A stretch of DNA of 64,000 bases, taken from positions 2,666,001 through 2,730,000 of the forward strand of contig NZ_CP030050.1 of NCBI RefSeq assembly GCF_015291705.1, given 5' to 3'. This DNA is from Bradyrhizobium arachidis (GTDB taxonomy: Bacteria; Pseudomonadota; Alphaproteobacteria; Rhizobiales; Xanthobacteraceae). This document shows positions 19,749 through 28,700 of this stretch, in pieces. Under the pieces are notes generated by a model that worked only from the letters and a program-made list of their open reading frames with translations, had not been told where the DNA came from and did no database searches. How positions within the stretch are numbered: the first letter of the stretch is position 1; the number at the start of each line of letters is the position of its first letter. Position numbers and translations under genes: made by a program.

Positions 19749-21257
19749 ATGCGGTTTACCTCCCTGGTCATCGAGCTCATTCGCGCCCGGCCGCGGCTGA
19801 TCGTGTGGATCGCCGTGCTGCTCCAGGCTTTGATGTGGCTGTTCGTGGCGCTGGCGTTCTATCGCAGCCCGCCCGGCAGCCTTGCGACGCTGCTGGCGTT
19901 CGGCCGCGAATATCAGGTCGGTACGGATCTGGGGCCGCCGCTGCCGATCTGGCTCGCCGACATCGCCTACCGCGCCGCCGGCGGCCACGTGTTCGGCGTC
20001 TATGTGCTGGCCCAGCTCTGCGAGATTGCGACCTTCATCGCGCTCTATCATCTCTCCCGCGCCGTGGTCGGCTCGCAGCAGGCGGTGCTTGCCGTGCTCC
20101 TGACCATGACGGTGCTGGCCTTCTCCTCGCCCGGGCTCGACTTCGGCCCGCTGGTGCTGGCGCGGCCGCTCTGGGCGTTGCTGCTGCTGCATTCCTGGCA
20201 GGTCATCGGCCAGCGCCGCGGCAATGCCTGGTTCGCCTGGTCGATCGAGGCCGGCCTGTTGCTGCTCACCACGCCCGCCGCGATCTTCCTCCTGCTGCTG
20301 ATCGTGGTCTTCGCGATCTCGACCGCCGGCGGCCGCCGCACGCTGCGCTCGCTCGATCCCTTATTCGCGCTGATCGTCGTCGCGGTGCTGGCGCTGCCCT
20401 ATGCGGTCTGGCTGATGCGCGCCGAGACGTTTACGATGCCGGCCTTGCCGCAAGTCACGGAGCTCAACGCCCGCGCCATCCATGCGGCCTGGCTGCTCGG
20501 CGGGCTCGTGCTCGGCGCGGCCGCGATCCCGGCGCTGACCTTCCTCAACACCGGTCTTTTCGTCGCCAAGGGCGAGGAGGCGCCGATCATTTTCCGCCCG
20601 CCGGTCGAGCCGCTCGGGCGCAACTTCGTTTACTTCTTTGCGCTGGCGCCGGCATTCGGCGCGGTGCTGATCTCGGGCCTGCTCGGGCTCGACTCCGTCG
20701 TCGGCGGCGCCGGCGTCGTGCTGGTGATGTCCGGGCTTGCCGTGGTGGTCGCGGCCGGCGACCTCATCGCGATGCGCCGCGCGCGGATGCTGCGGACGGT
20801 GTGGGCTGCCGCCGTCGCCGCGCCGGCCGCCGGCGTTGTGCTCGCCGTGCTGTTCCTGCCCTGGACCGGCACCAACGAGATCGCGACCTCGATGCCCGCG
20901 CGAGCGATCTCTGATTTCTTCGACGAGAGCTTCGCCCGCCGCACCAACCATCGCCTGCGCGCGGTCGCCGGCGAGACCCAGCTTGCCAGCCTGATCACGC
21001 TGCATTCCGGCCGGCCGCACCTGTTCATCGACGCCCAGCCCGGGCGGACGCCGTGGATGAACCAGGCCAAGTTCAGCGAGACCGGCGGCGTCGTGGTCTG
21101 GCGCGCCTCCGATACCGCCGGCACCCCGCCGCCGGACATCCTCGCGCGCTTTCCCGGCATCGTGCCGGAAGTGCCGCGCGCGTTCGAATGGCTGGTCAAT
21201 GGTCGACAGGGATTGCTGCGGGTCGGCTGGGCGATCGTGCGGCCGAAGGGGAGCTGA
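19749..21257 (+). CDS. Polytopic membrane protein, glycosyltransferase GT39/ArnT-like
   Basis: Predicted 502-residue inner-membrane protein with about ten hydrophobic segments. The first is LIVWIAVLLQALMWLFVALA, and the last is AAAVAAPAAGVVLAVLFL. The loop YQVGTDLGPPLPIWLADIAY after the first helix resembles the catalytic periplasmic loop of lipid-linked sugar transferases of the GT-C fold. A soluble C-terminal domain of about 110 residues follows. The family call is by topology and loop position only. It is flanked by family H repeat DNA upstream and a family A element downstream. Confidence 0.65.
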   Translation: MRFTSLVIELIRARPRLIVWIAVLLQALMWLFVALAFYRSPPGSLATLLAFGREYQVGTDLGPPLPIWLADIAYRAAGGHVFGVYVLAQLCEIATFIALYHLSRAVVGSQQAVLAVLLTMTVLAFSSPGLDFGPLVLARPLWALLLLHSWQVIGQRRGNAWFAWSIEAGLLLLTTPAAIFLLLLIVVFAISTAGGRRTLRSLDPLFALIVVAVLALPYAVWLMRAETFTMPALPQVTELNARAIHAAWLLGGLVLGAAAIPALTFLNTGLFVAKGEEAPIIFRPPVEPLGRNFVYFFALAPAFGAVLISGLLGLDSVVGGAGVVLVMSGLAVVVAAGDLIAMRRARMLRTVWAAAVAAPAAGVVLAVLFLPWTGTNEIATSMPARAISDFFDESFARRTNHRLRAVAGETQLASLITLHSGRPHLFIDAQPGRTPWMNQAKFSETGGVVVWRASDTAGTPPPDILARFPGIVPEVPRAFEWLVNGRQGLLRVGWAIVRPKGS

Positions 21258-21282
21258 CGCGCGTGCTCCGGACGCTGACATC

Positions 21283-21377
21283 GTAGGGTGGCCAAAGGCG
21301 CAAAGCGCCGTGCCCACGTCAAGCCGATCCGTCGCAACGATAAGGATGGTGGGCACGCTTCGCTTTGCCCACCCTAC
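21283..21377. repeat. Family A palindromic element, copy 4
   Basis: A 95-bp inverted repeat beginning GTAGGGTGGCCAAAGG, with one C replacing the usual G, and ending GCCCACCCTAC. The left arm is the GGCGC type and the right arm the GCGAAGC type. It lies between convergent genes. Confidence 0.9.
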
Positions 21378-21395
21378 ACGAGCTACGGGAGCCCG

Positions 21396-22202
21396 CTATC
21401 CCGCCAGCACCTTCGCAATCGCGCGCAGATCCTGCCAGGCCAGGCGCTTGTACGCCGGCGACCGCAAGAGATAGGCCGGGTGGAACGTCGGCAGCGCGCG
21501 GATGGTGCGATGGCCGGTCTCGTACTCGAACCATCGTCCGCGCGTGCGCATGATGCCTTCGCGCGTCGACAGCAGCGTCTGCGTCGAGGGATTGCCGAGC
21601 GTCACCAGCACATCGGGATTCACCAGCTCGATCTGGCGCTGGATGAAGGGCAGGCAGATCTGCGTCTCCTGCGGTGTCGGCGTGCGGTTGCCGGGCGGCC
21701 GCCAGGGAATGACGTTGGCGATGTAGGCGGTGGTGCGGTTGAGGCCTATGGCGCCGATCATCAGATCGAGCAGCTTGCCGCTGCGCCCGACGAACGGCAG
21801 CCCCTCGATGTCCTCGTCGCGGCCCGGAGCCTCGCCGACGAACATGATGCGCGCCTGCGGATTGCCGTCGGCGAACACCAGCCGCGTCGCCGTGTGCTTA
21901 AGCGCGCAGCCCTCGAAGTTTTGCATCAGCTCACGCAGCGCCTCGAGCGTCGGCGCGGTGCGCGCGGCCTCGCGTGCGGACGCGATGGCGATGTCGGGCG
22001 CAGGTGCGGCCTCGCCGCGCATCACTGCAGGCGCGGCGACCGACCGCGGCGCCTCGACCGGCGGTGCCGCGCGCGGGGCCGGAGGCGGTGCGTCCAATTC
22101 CGCCAGGCGGTCGATCGGCTCCTCCGCGAGCGCGCAGTCGACCCCTGCCTCCAGATAGAAGGCGAGAAGCTCTCGGACGGTGGGTGCGGGCTCGGGGATC
22201 AT
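21396..22202 (-). CDS. Uracil-DNA glycosylase, family 4-like, with Fe-S ligands missing
   Basis: Predicted 268-residue base-excision enzyme that removes uracil from DNA. Catalytic-site motif [20 protein letters not shown] and the C-terminal [13 protein letters not shown] match family 4/5 enzymes. The first about 85 residues are Pro/Ala-rich. Classical family 4 members bind a 4Fe-4S cluster with four cysteines (CxxC, then one in VVKCRPP, then one about 16 later). Here the first position is Phe in NFEGC and the third is Trp in VIPWRPP, so two of four ligands are absent. It diverges from the ETF-QO gene. Confidence 0.88.
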   Translation of the reverse strand: MIPEPAPTVRELLAFYLEAGVDCALAEEPIDRLAELDAPPPAPRAAPPVEAPRSVAAPAVMRGEAAPAPDIAIASAREAARTAPTLEALRELMQNFEGCALKHTATRLVFADGNPQARIMFVGEAPGRDEDIEGLPFVGRSGKLLDLMIGAIGLNRTTAYIANVIPWRPPGNRTPTPQETQICLPFIQRQIELVNPDVLVTLGNPSTQTLLSTREGIMRTRGRWFEYETGHRTIRALPTFHPAYLLRSPAYKRLAWQDLRAIAKVLAG

Positions 22203-22338
22203 TTGGAAAGTCAGACTATTAGTTCATCTTAAGGCGCCTTGCATCCCAGCGGAACGCATTTCCGTGGTTGTCCTACCCGGAAAAATCGGAAACAAGGGAG
22301 CGCAAATGACAAGGAACCGTCTCAAGGGCTGAGATCAG

Positions 22339-24000
22339 ATGAGCACCGAAGAACTTCCCCCGCGCGAATCCATGGAATTCGACGTCGTCATCGTCGGCGC
22401 CGGCCCTTCGGGCCTGGCCGCGGCGATCCGGCTGAAGCAGCTCAACGCCGATCTCAACATCGTCGTCGTGGAGAAGGGCTCCGAGGTCGGCGCGCATATC
22501 CTCTCCGGCGCCGTGATCGATCCAATCTCGCTCGACAAGCTGATCCCCGATTGGCGCGAGGATCCCGACTGTCCGCTGAAGACGCAGGTCAAGGACGACC
22601 ACTTCTACTGGATGTTCGGCGACAACCGCATCAAGCTCCCGGGCTTCGCGATGCCCTCGCTGATGGACAACCATCACTGCTACATCGGCTCGCTCGGCAA
22701 TGTCTGCCGTTGGCTCGCGCCGAAGGCGGAAGCGCTCGGTGTCGAGATCTATCCGGGCTTTGCCGCGACCGAGGTGCTCTATGACGACAAGGGCGCGGTG
22801 CGTGGCATCGCGACCGGCGACATGGGCATCGCCAGGGACGGCACCCACAAGGATTCCTACACGCGCGGCATGGAGCTGCTCGGCAAGTACACGCTGTTTG
22901 CCGAAGGCGCGCGCGGCTCGCTGTCGAAGCAGCTGATCGCGAAGTTCGCACTGGACGCCAAGAGCGAACCGCCGAAGTTCGGCATCGGCCTGAAGGAAGT
23001 CTGGCAGATCGATCCGGCCAAGCACAAGAAGGGCCTGATCCAGCACTCGTTCGGCTGGCCGCTCAACAATTCCACCGGCGGCGGCTCGTTCCTCTACCAC
23101 TACGACGACAACCGCGTCGCGGTCGGCTTCGTCGTGCATCTCAACTACGACGACCCGTATCTGTCGCCGTTCGATGAATTCCAGCGCTTCAAGACCCATC
23201 CCTCGATCCGCGACGTGTTCGAAGGCGGCAAGCGCCTCGCCTATGGTGCGCGCGCCATCACCGAAGGCGGCTACCAGTCGGTGCCGCGCCTGACCTTCCC
23301 GGGCGGTGCGCTGGTCGGCTGCGCCGCGGGCTTCGTCAACGTTCCCCGCATCAAGGGCGTCCACAACGCGATGGGCACCGGCATGCTCGCAGCCGAGCAT
23401 GTCGCCGCCGCGCTTGCCGAGGGCCGCGCCAACGACGAGGTCGTCGCCTACGAGAACGCCTGGCGCGAGTCCGCTGTCGGCAAGGACCTGTTCCGGATCC
23501 GCAACGTCAAGCCGCTGTGGTCGAAGTTCGGCACCCTTCTCGGTGTTCCGCTCGGCGCCCTCGACATGTGGACCAACCAGCTGTTCGGCATCTCGCTGTT
23601 CGGCACGCTGTCTCACGCCAAGCCCGATCGCGCCACGCTCGATCCTGCCAAGAGCCACGCACCGAAGAACTACCCGAAGCCGGACGGAAAGATCTCCTTC
23701 GACAAGCTGTCGTCGGTATTCCTGTCCAACACCAATCACGAGGAGGACCAGCCGGTCCATCTGAAGGTCACGGACATGAACCTCCAGAAGACCTCGGAGC
23801 ACGACGTGTTCGCCGGTCCCTCGAACCGCTATTGCCCGGCCGGCGTCTATGAATGGATCGAGGAGGGTTCAGGCCCGCGCTTCCAGATCAACGCCCAGAA
23901 CTGCGTCCACTGCAAAACCTGCGACGTGAAGGACCCCAACGGCAACATCACCTGGGTTCCCCCGGAGGGCGGCGGCGGGCCGAACTACGAGGCGATGTAA
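22339..24000 (+). CDS. Electron transfer flavoprotein-ubiquinone oxidoreductase
   Basis: A 553-residue inner-membrane-associated enzyme that passes electrons from reduced ETF to ubiquinone, linking fatty-acid and amino-acid oxidation to respiration. The N-terminal FAD motif is VVIVGAGPSGLAAAIRLKQ. The C terminus binds 4Fe-4S through cysteines in YCPAGVYEW and CVHCKTCDVKDPNG. The length and motif order equal those of known enzymes. It is the first gene of a run continuing with the TPR and ispE genes, but a 309-bp gap separates it from them. The etfAB genes are not in the window. Confidence 0.97.
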   Translation: MSTEELPPRESMEFDVVIVGAGPSGLAAAIRLKQLNADLNIVVVEKGSEVGAHILSGAVIDPISLDKLIPDWREDPDCPLKTQVKDDHFYWMFGDNRIKLPGFAMPSLMDNHHCYIGSLGNVCRWLAPKAEALGVEIYPGFAATEVLYDDKGAVRGIATGDMGIARDGTHKDSYTRGMELLGKYTLFAEGARGSLSKQLIAKFALDAKSEPPKFGIGLKEVWQIDPAKHKKGLIQHSFGWPLNNSTGGGSFLYHYDDNRVAVGFVVHLNYDDPYLSPFDEFQRFKTHPSIRDVFEGGKRLAYGARAITEGGYQSVPRLTFPGGALVGCAAGFVNVPRIKGVHNAMGTGMLAAEHVAAALAEGRANDEVVAYENAWRESAVGKDLFRIRNVKPLWSKFGTLLGVPLGALDMWTNQLFGISLFGTLSHAKPDRATLDPAKSHAPKNYPKPDGKISFDKLSSVFLSNTNHEEDQPVHLKVTDMNLQKTSEHDVFAGPSNRYCPAGVYEWIEEGSGPRFQINAQNCVHCKTCDVKDPNGNITWVPPEGGGGPNYEAM

Positions 24001-24309
24001 TCCAAGGGGGCAGCCACGGCCGATGTGACCCAGGTTACGGGCCCCCCGGCATTGTGACGCACGTTCGCGTGAGAACCGGGCCGCCACGGCAGCCCGCGGC
24101 CACGATAAGGCCATACTGGCAGCGTCTTGGGGCGTTGTCGGCCGATTTGGGGCGTGCGGAGGGGATCGCGTGCCCGAATCCTTGCGGTGAAGCGCCAAAA
24201 GCGGCATTGTCGGCCCTACGGTTCCGGGTCCCAATGCCACCGGCCGCGTTCGCATGCGAGACGGCCTTCTGCTGCAAACCCAGGCACTACCAACCCAAGG
24301 CGAGCCCTG
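24001..24309. other. Gap between the ETF-QO and TPR genes
   Basis: A 309-bp stretch without a supported gene, long palindrome or recognisable motif. It probably carries the TPR gene promoter. Confidence 0.5.
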
Positions 24310-26106
24310 ATGTTTTCATATCGTTTCAACCGCTGGACTGTTGCCGCCATCGCCCTCATGGGCACAGCGATCGCGACGGTCCCCGGCGCGGTCCTGGCGC
24401 AGACGCCGGACCATCCGTCCGACACGGCGGCGCAGTTTCCGACCCGAAACGATCTGAAGTCGCTCACCACCGCAGGCAGCTATCTCGCCGCCCGCCACGC
24501 CAGCGTCGAGCGCGATGCGGCTTCGGCGGCTGCGTTCTACCGCTCGGCCCTGCGCACCGATCCGAAAAACAACGAGCTGCTCGACCGCGCCTTCATCTCC
24601 TCGGTCGCCGACGGCGACATCGACGAAGCGGTCAAGCTCGCCGAGCGCATCCTCACCATCGACAAGACCAACCGTGTCGCGCGTCTCGTCGTCGGCGTGC
24701 ATGATCTCAAGCTGAAGAAGTACGCGACCGCGCAGAGCAACATCAACCAGTCGATCCGCGGTCCGATCACGGATCTCGTCGCCACGCTGCTGTCGGGCTG
24801 GGCCGCCTATGGCGCCGGCGATGCCAAGGGCGGTGTCGCCACCATCGACAAGCTGGCCGGTCCCGAATGGTATCCGCTGTTCAAGGACCTCCATGCCGGC
24901 ATGATCCTCGAGCTCTCCGGCAAGGAGAAGGACGCCGGCACCCGCTTCGAGCGCGCCTACAAGCTCGACGATTCCATGCTGCGCGTGACCGAGGCCTATG
25001 CCCGCTGGCTGTCGCGCAACAAGGATTCGGCTGCGGCGACCAACGTCTACCAGGCGTTCGACAAGAAGCTCGCCCGCCATCCACTGATCGTGGAAGGCCT
25101 GCGCGACACCAAGGCCGGCAAGAAGATGCCGCCGCTGGTCGATTCCGCGCAGGCTGGCGCGGCCGAAGCGCTCTACGGCATCGGCGCCACGCTGACCCGC
25201 CGCGGCGGCGAGGATCTTGCGCTGGTCTATCTCCAGCTCTCGCTCTACCTGCAGCCCAGCCATCCGCTGGCGCTGCTCTCGCTCGCCGATCTCTATGAGT
25301 CGGTGAAGCGGCCGCAGATGGCGATCAAGGTCTATGAGCGCGTGCCGGCGTCCTCGCCGCTCAAGCGCAACGCGCAGATCCAGCTCGCGATCGACCTCGA
25401 TTCCGCCGACCGTACCGATGAGGCGATCAAGATCCTCAAGGGCGTCACCACTGAGGATTCCAAGGATCTCGAAGCCATCATGGCGCTCGGCAATATCGAG
25501 CGCGGCCGCAAGAAGTTCGGCGATTGCGGCGCGACCTATTCGCAAGGCATCGACGTGCTGCCGGCCGGCAACGACAAGGCCAACAGCGTCTGGTACTATT
25601 ATCGCGGCATCTGCGAGGAGCGTTCCAAGCAGTGGGGCAAGGCCGAAGCCGACATGAAGAAGGCGCTCGAGCTGCAGCCCGACCAGCCGCATGTCCTCAA
25701 CTATCTCGGCTATTCCTGGATCGACCAGGGCGTGAACCTCGACGAGGGCATGAAGATGATCAAGCGCGCCGTCGAGCAGCGTCCGGACGACGGTTACATC
25801 GTCGACTCCCTCGGCTGGGCCTATTACCGCATCGGCAATTACGAGGAAGCGGTGAAGAACCTCGAGCGCGCGATCGACCTCAAGCCCGAAGATCCCACCA
25901 TCAACGACCACCTTGGCGATGCCTATTGGCGCGTCGGCCGCACGCTGGAGGCCAAATTCCAGTGGTCGCACGCCCGCGATCTCAAGCCCGAGCCGGATGA
26001 CCTTCCGAAGATCGAGGCCAAGATCGCGAATGGGATGGTGGACGACAATTCCAACTCTTCGGCCGCGCAGGCGGAGAAGAAGAAGGACGACGGCAAGGGC
26101 GGTTGA
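24310..26106 (+). CDS. Secreted tetratricopeptide-repeat protein
   Basis: Predicted 598-residue protein. The N terminus is a signal peptide (WTVAAIALMGTAIATVPGAVLAQ) with probable cleavage after VLA, so the protein is periplasmic or lipid-face associated. The mature part is built of repeated helical pairs of TPR type, clearest near the C terminus (PHVLNYLGYSWIDQG, GYIVDSLGWAYYRIGNYEEA, PTINDHLGDAYWRVGRTLEA). It ends in a Lys-rich tail. Such proteins act as scaffolds; partners are unknown. Similar TPR proteins precede ispE in related genomes as far as I recall. The ispE start lies 26 bp downstream. Confidence 0.88.
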   Translation: MFSYRFNRWTVAAIALMGTAIATVPGAVLAQTPDHPSDTAAQFPTRNDLKSLTTAGSYLAARHASVERDAASAAAFYRSALRTDPKNNELLDRAFISSVADGDIDEAVKLAERILTIDKTNRVARLVVGVHDLKLKKYATAQSNINQSIRGPITDLVATLLSGWAAYGAGDAKGGVATIDKLAGPEWYPLFKDLHAGMILELSGKEKDAGTRFERAYKLDDSMLRVTEAYARWLSRNKDSAAATNVYQAFDKKLARHPLIVEGLRDTKAGKKMPPLVDSAQAGAAEALYGIGATLTRRGGEDLALVYLQLSLYLQPSHPLALLSLADLYESVKRPQMAIKVYERVPASSPLKRNAQIQLAIDLDSADRTDEAIKILKGVTTEDSKDLEAIMALGNIERGRKKFGDCGATYSQGIDVLPAGNDKANSVWYYYRGICEERSKQWGKAEADMKKALELQPDQPHVLNYLGYSWIDQGVNLDEGMKMIKRAVEQRPDDGYIVDSLGWAYYRIGNYEEAVKNLERAIDLKPEDPTINDHLGDAYWRVGRTLEAKFQWSHARDLKPEPDDLPKIEAKIANGMVDDNSNSSAAQAEKKKDDGKGG

Positions 26107-26132
26107 TCCAAGTAACTGGGGGCGTATCGCCG

Positions 26133-27017
26133 ATGCCGGCGTTGGTTGAAGAAGGGCGCGCGAAGGTCAATCTGAGCCTTCGCGTGGTCGGCCGTCGTGC
26201 CGACGGCTATCATGATCTCGAAAGCGTGGTCGCGTTCGCTGACTGCGCCGACCGGCTCACGCTGGAGCCGGGCGGCGAGCTGAAGCTCACCACCACCGGG
26301 CCGCTGGCCGCGGCGTGCGGCGAGACATCGGACAATCTCGTGTTCAAGGCGGCCAAGCTCCTGGCCGAGGCCGTGCCGGACCTGAAGCTCGGCGCCTTCG
26401 CGCTCGACAAGGTGCTGCCGGTTGCCGCCGGCATCGGCGGCGGCTCGGCGGATGCCGCGGCGGCGCTGCGACTGTTGGCGCGCCTCAACAATCTCTCGCT
26501 CGACGATCCGCGCATCCATAAGGTCGCGCTCGCGACCGGCGCCGACGTGCCGGTGTGCCTGTTCTCGCGCGCCTGCGACATGACCGGCGTCGGCGAGCAG
26601 CTGCTGCCGCTCGCCTTGCCGAGCATGCCCTGCGTGATGGTCAATCCGCGCGTGCCGGTCGCCACCAAGGACGTGTTCCAGGCGCTGGGCTTGCGCAACG
26701 GTGAGCTTCTGGTCGGCGCAACCTCGGTCCTCGAAGCGCCGGCCTGGCCGGAGGAGGGCGCCTCGATCGCCGATTGGGTCGACGTTCTCGAAACCGTCGC
26801 CAACGATCTCGAAGCGCCGGCAATGCGCATCGAGCGCGTGATCGGCGATGTGCTGGAAGCGTTGCGCTCTTCCGCCGGCGTCAAGCTCGCCCGCATGTCC
26901 GGCTCCGGTGCGACATGCTTTGCGGTCTATGGCGCGGCGACCGAGGCCCATGCCGCCGCCGAAAAAATCCGGCGCGACCATCCCGGTTGGTGGGTGCATG
27001 CGGGGACGTTGAGTTAA
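26133..27017 (+). CDS. ispE: 4-diphosphocytidyl-2-C-methyl-D-erythritol kinase
   Basis: A GHMP-family kinase of 294 residues that phosphorylates CDP-methylerythritol in the MEP isoprenoid pathway. The ATP-binding motif PVAAGIGGGSADAAAAL is clear. The N-terminal ARAKVNLSLRV-like segment (GRAKVNLSLRVVGRRADGYHDL) and the C-terminal ARMSGSGATCFAVY complete the family pattern. Upstream in-frame starts at 26103 and nearby would overlap the TPR stop; the ATG at 26133 fits the family N terminus best. The pathway product feeds polyprenyl diphosphate synthesis, encoded at 31.0 kb. Confidence 0.95.
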   Translation: MPALVEEGRAKVNLSLRVVGRRADGYHDLESVVAFADCADRLTLEPGGELKLTTTGPLAAACGETSDNLVFKAAKLLAEAVPDLKLGAFALDKVLPVAAGIGGGSADAAAALRLLARLNNLSLDDPRIHKVALATGADVPVCLFSRACDMTGVGEQLLPLALPSMPCVMVNPRVPVATKDVFQALGLRNGELLVGATSVLEAPAWPEEGASIADWVDVLETVANDLEAPAMRIERVIGDVLEALRSSAGVKLARMSGSGATCFAVYGAATEAHAAAEKIRRDHPGWWVHAGTLS

Positions 27018-27036
27018 GCGTTTCTCCGAAGACGGT

Positions 27037-27136
27037 GCCGTAGGGTGGGCAAAGGCGCGACAGCGCCGTGCCCACCGTCAATCGAGATTTGAACGGATAG
27101 ATTGGTGGGCACGCTTCGCTTTGCCCACCCTACGGC
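27037..27136. repeat. Family A palindromic element, copy 5
   Basis: A 100-bp inverted repeat with ends GCCGTAGGGTGGGC and GCCCACCCTACGGC. The left arm is the GGCGC type and the right arm the GCGAAGC type. It fills the gap between convergent ispE and the hydrolase gene. Confidence 0.92.
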
Positions 27137-27152
27137 AGCTACGGCAGCGGAG

Positions 27153-28031
27153 CTAACCCGCGCCGTCCTCAGCCAAACCCAAAAAACGCCGGATCTCGCC
27201 GAGCACTTCCTGCGGTTTGTCGTGCTGCAGCCAGTGCCCGGCGCCGGCTATCGTTTCAATGCGCGCGTTGGGGAAATAGCGCTCGAGGCCTGCCGCTCTC
27301 GCGCCCGCCAGAAAACTTTCGCCGGCATTGAGCAGCAGCGTCGGGCAGGCGATGCGCGACCACAGCGCGACGTGATCGTCCGGCCAGAGCCGGTGCGGCG
27401 CGCTGGCGCGCTGGTAGGGATCGAACTTCCAGCTATAGGTGCCGTCCTCGTTCTGCCGCGCGCCGTGGCTGGCAAGATGCAGCGCGAGCTCGCGCGACAG
27501 CCGCTTGTTGTGGAGCACCATCTGCGCGGCGGCGTCCGCGAGGGTGGCATAGCGGCGCGGCGTGCGGTCGTGCAGTCTGTCGAGCTGGCTGACCCATTTG
27601 CCGATGCGCTCATGCACCGGTGGCTTCGGTGAATCCGGCAGCATGGTCACGCCGTCGAGGACGACGAGCCTGGTGACCAGCTCGGGGAACGATCCTGAAA
27701 AGATCAGGCTCACCATGCCGCCCATGGAATGGCCGACGAGAGTGACTTGAGGCGCTGCGATGGTCGGAACGAGCTGAGCGAGGTCGTAGACATACTCCGT
27801 CAGCGCGTAGCTGCCGCCACGGGTCCAGTCGGAATCGCCATGGCCGCGCAGGTCGGGCGCGACCACATGGAAATGCGGCTGAAGCGATCGCGCGATGACA
27901 TCCCAGCTGCGGCAATGGTCGCGGCCGCCATGGACCAGGATGAGAGGCGGCGCGCCCGCGTTGCCCCAATCGGCATAATGCAGCCGCAGGCCGTGCGATT
28001 CATAGAAACGGTCTTGCGGCGCGCTAGCCAT
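27153..28031 (-). CDS. Alpha/beta hydrolase
   Basis: Predicted 292-residue cytosolic hydrolase. The oxyanion region LILVHGGRDHCRSWD, the nucleophile elbow VGHSMGGMVSL and a late GAGHWLQHDKP with the catalytic His define the alpha/beta fold. The acid is likely in the segment before LLLNAGESFLAGAR. No substrate can be assigned. Its start overlaps the end of the LysE gene by 8 bp, so the two are probably co-transcribed. Confidence 0.9.
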   Translation of the reverse strand: MASAPQDRFYESHGLRLHYADWGNAGAPPLILVHGGRDHCRSWDVIARSLQPHFHVVAPDLRGHGDSDWTRGGSYALTEYVYDLAQLVPTIAAPQVTLVGHSMGGMVSLIFSGSFPELVTRLVVLDGVTMLPDSPKPPVHERIGKWVSQLDRLHDRTPRRYATLADAAAQMVLHNKRLSRELALHLASHGARQNEDGTYSWKFDPYQRASAPHRLWPDDHVALWSRIACPTLLLNAGESFLAGARAAGLERYFPNARIETIAGAGHWLQHDKPQEVLGEIRRFLGLAEDGAG

Positions 28032-28656
28032 TTGCCGGCCGCCTCGCCAGCGCGAGCGAGAGGCCGAGTCCCGCGATGAAGACGCCGGAGCCCTGGGTGA
28101 GACGCCGCATCAGATGCGGCCGTCCGATCAGCTGCGTGCGCGTCGCCGAGGCCATCAGCACCACGACGACATCGGCGAGCGTGTTCAGCGTCACCGAGAT
28201 CGCACCCAGCATGATGAATTGCAGCGTGGGGCTCGATCTCGCGGGATCGAGGAATTGCGGAATGAAGGCGAGGAAGAACGCCGCGGTCTTCGGGTTCAGC
28301 GCCTCGACCAGCACGCCGTCGCGAAACGCGCGCTTGTCACCGACGGCTTCGCGCTCCAGCGACAGCGCGCGGCCGGCACTACGGAACGTCTTGATGCCGA
28401 GCCAGACCAGATAGAGTGCGCCGACGAATTTCACCGCGGTGAACAGTTCCGCACTCGTCAGGATGATCGCGGAGATGCCGAGACTGCCGGCCACGACATG
28501 GACCATCCCGCCCAGCGCCGTGCCCGCGGTCGAGGCAAAGCCGCTTGCGCGTCCTTCCGATAGGGTTCGTGCCGCGACGTAGAAAATGCCGGGGCCGGGA
28601 ATTGCCGCAATGAGGAATGCTGCGGCCAGGAACAGCCAGAAATTGGTTTCGGTCAT
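28024..28656 (-). CDS. LysE-family amino-acid exporter
   Basis: Predicted 210-residue inner-membrane protein with about six helices. The N terminus NFWLFLAAAFLIAAIPGPGIFYVAA holds the family motif PGPG, and FVGALYLVWLGIKTFR and LNPKTAAFFLAFIPQF are the typical LysE/RhtB segments. These proteins export amino acids or related small molecules; the substrate here is unknown. The ATG at 28656 is chosen since the reading frame further upstream is only the shadow of the FabF-like gene. It overlaps the hydrolase gene by 8 bp. Confidence 0.92.
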   Translation of the reverse strand: MTETNFWLFLAAAFLIAAIPGPGIFYVAARTLSEGRASGFASTAGTALGGMVHVVAGSLGISAIILTSAELFTAVKFVGALYLVWLGIKTFRSAGRALSLEREAVGDKRAFRDGVLVEALNPKTAAFFLAFIPQFLDPARSSPTLQFIMLGAISVTLNTLADVVVVLMASATRTQLIGRPHLMRRLTQGSGVFIAGLGLSLALARRPANG

Positions 28657-28700
28657 CCTGTTTTCGTAGCGCGGGCTGCCACGATTGCAAGGCCCGTCGT

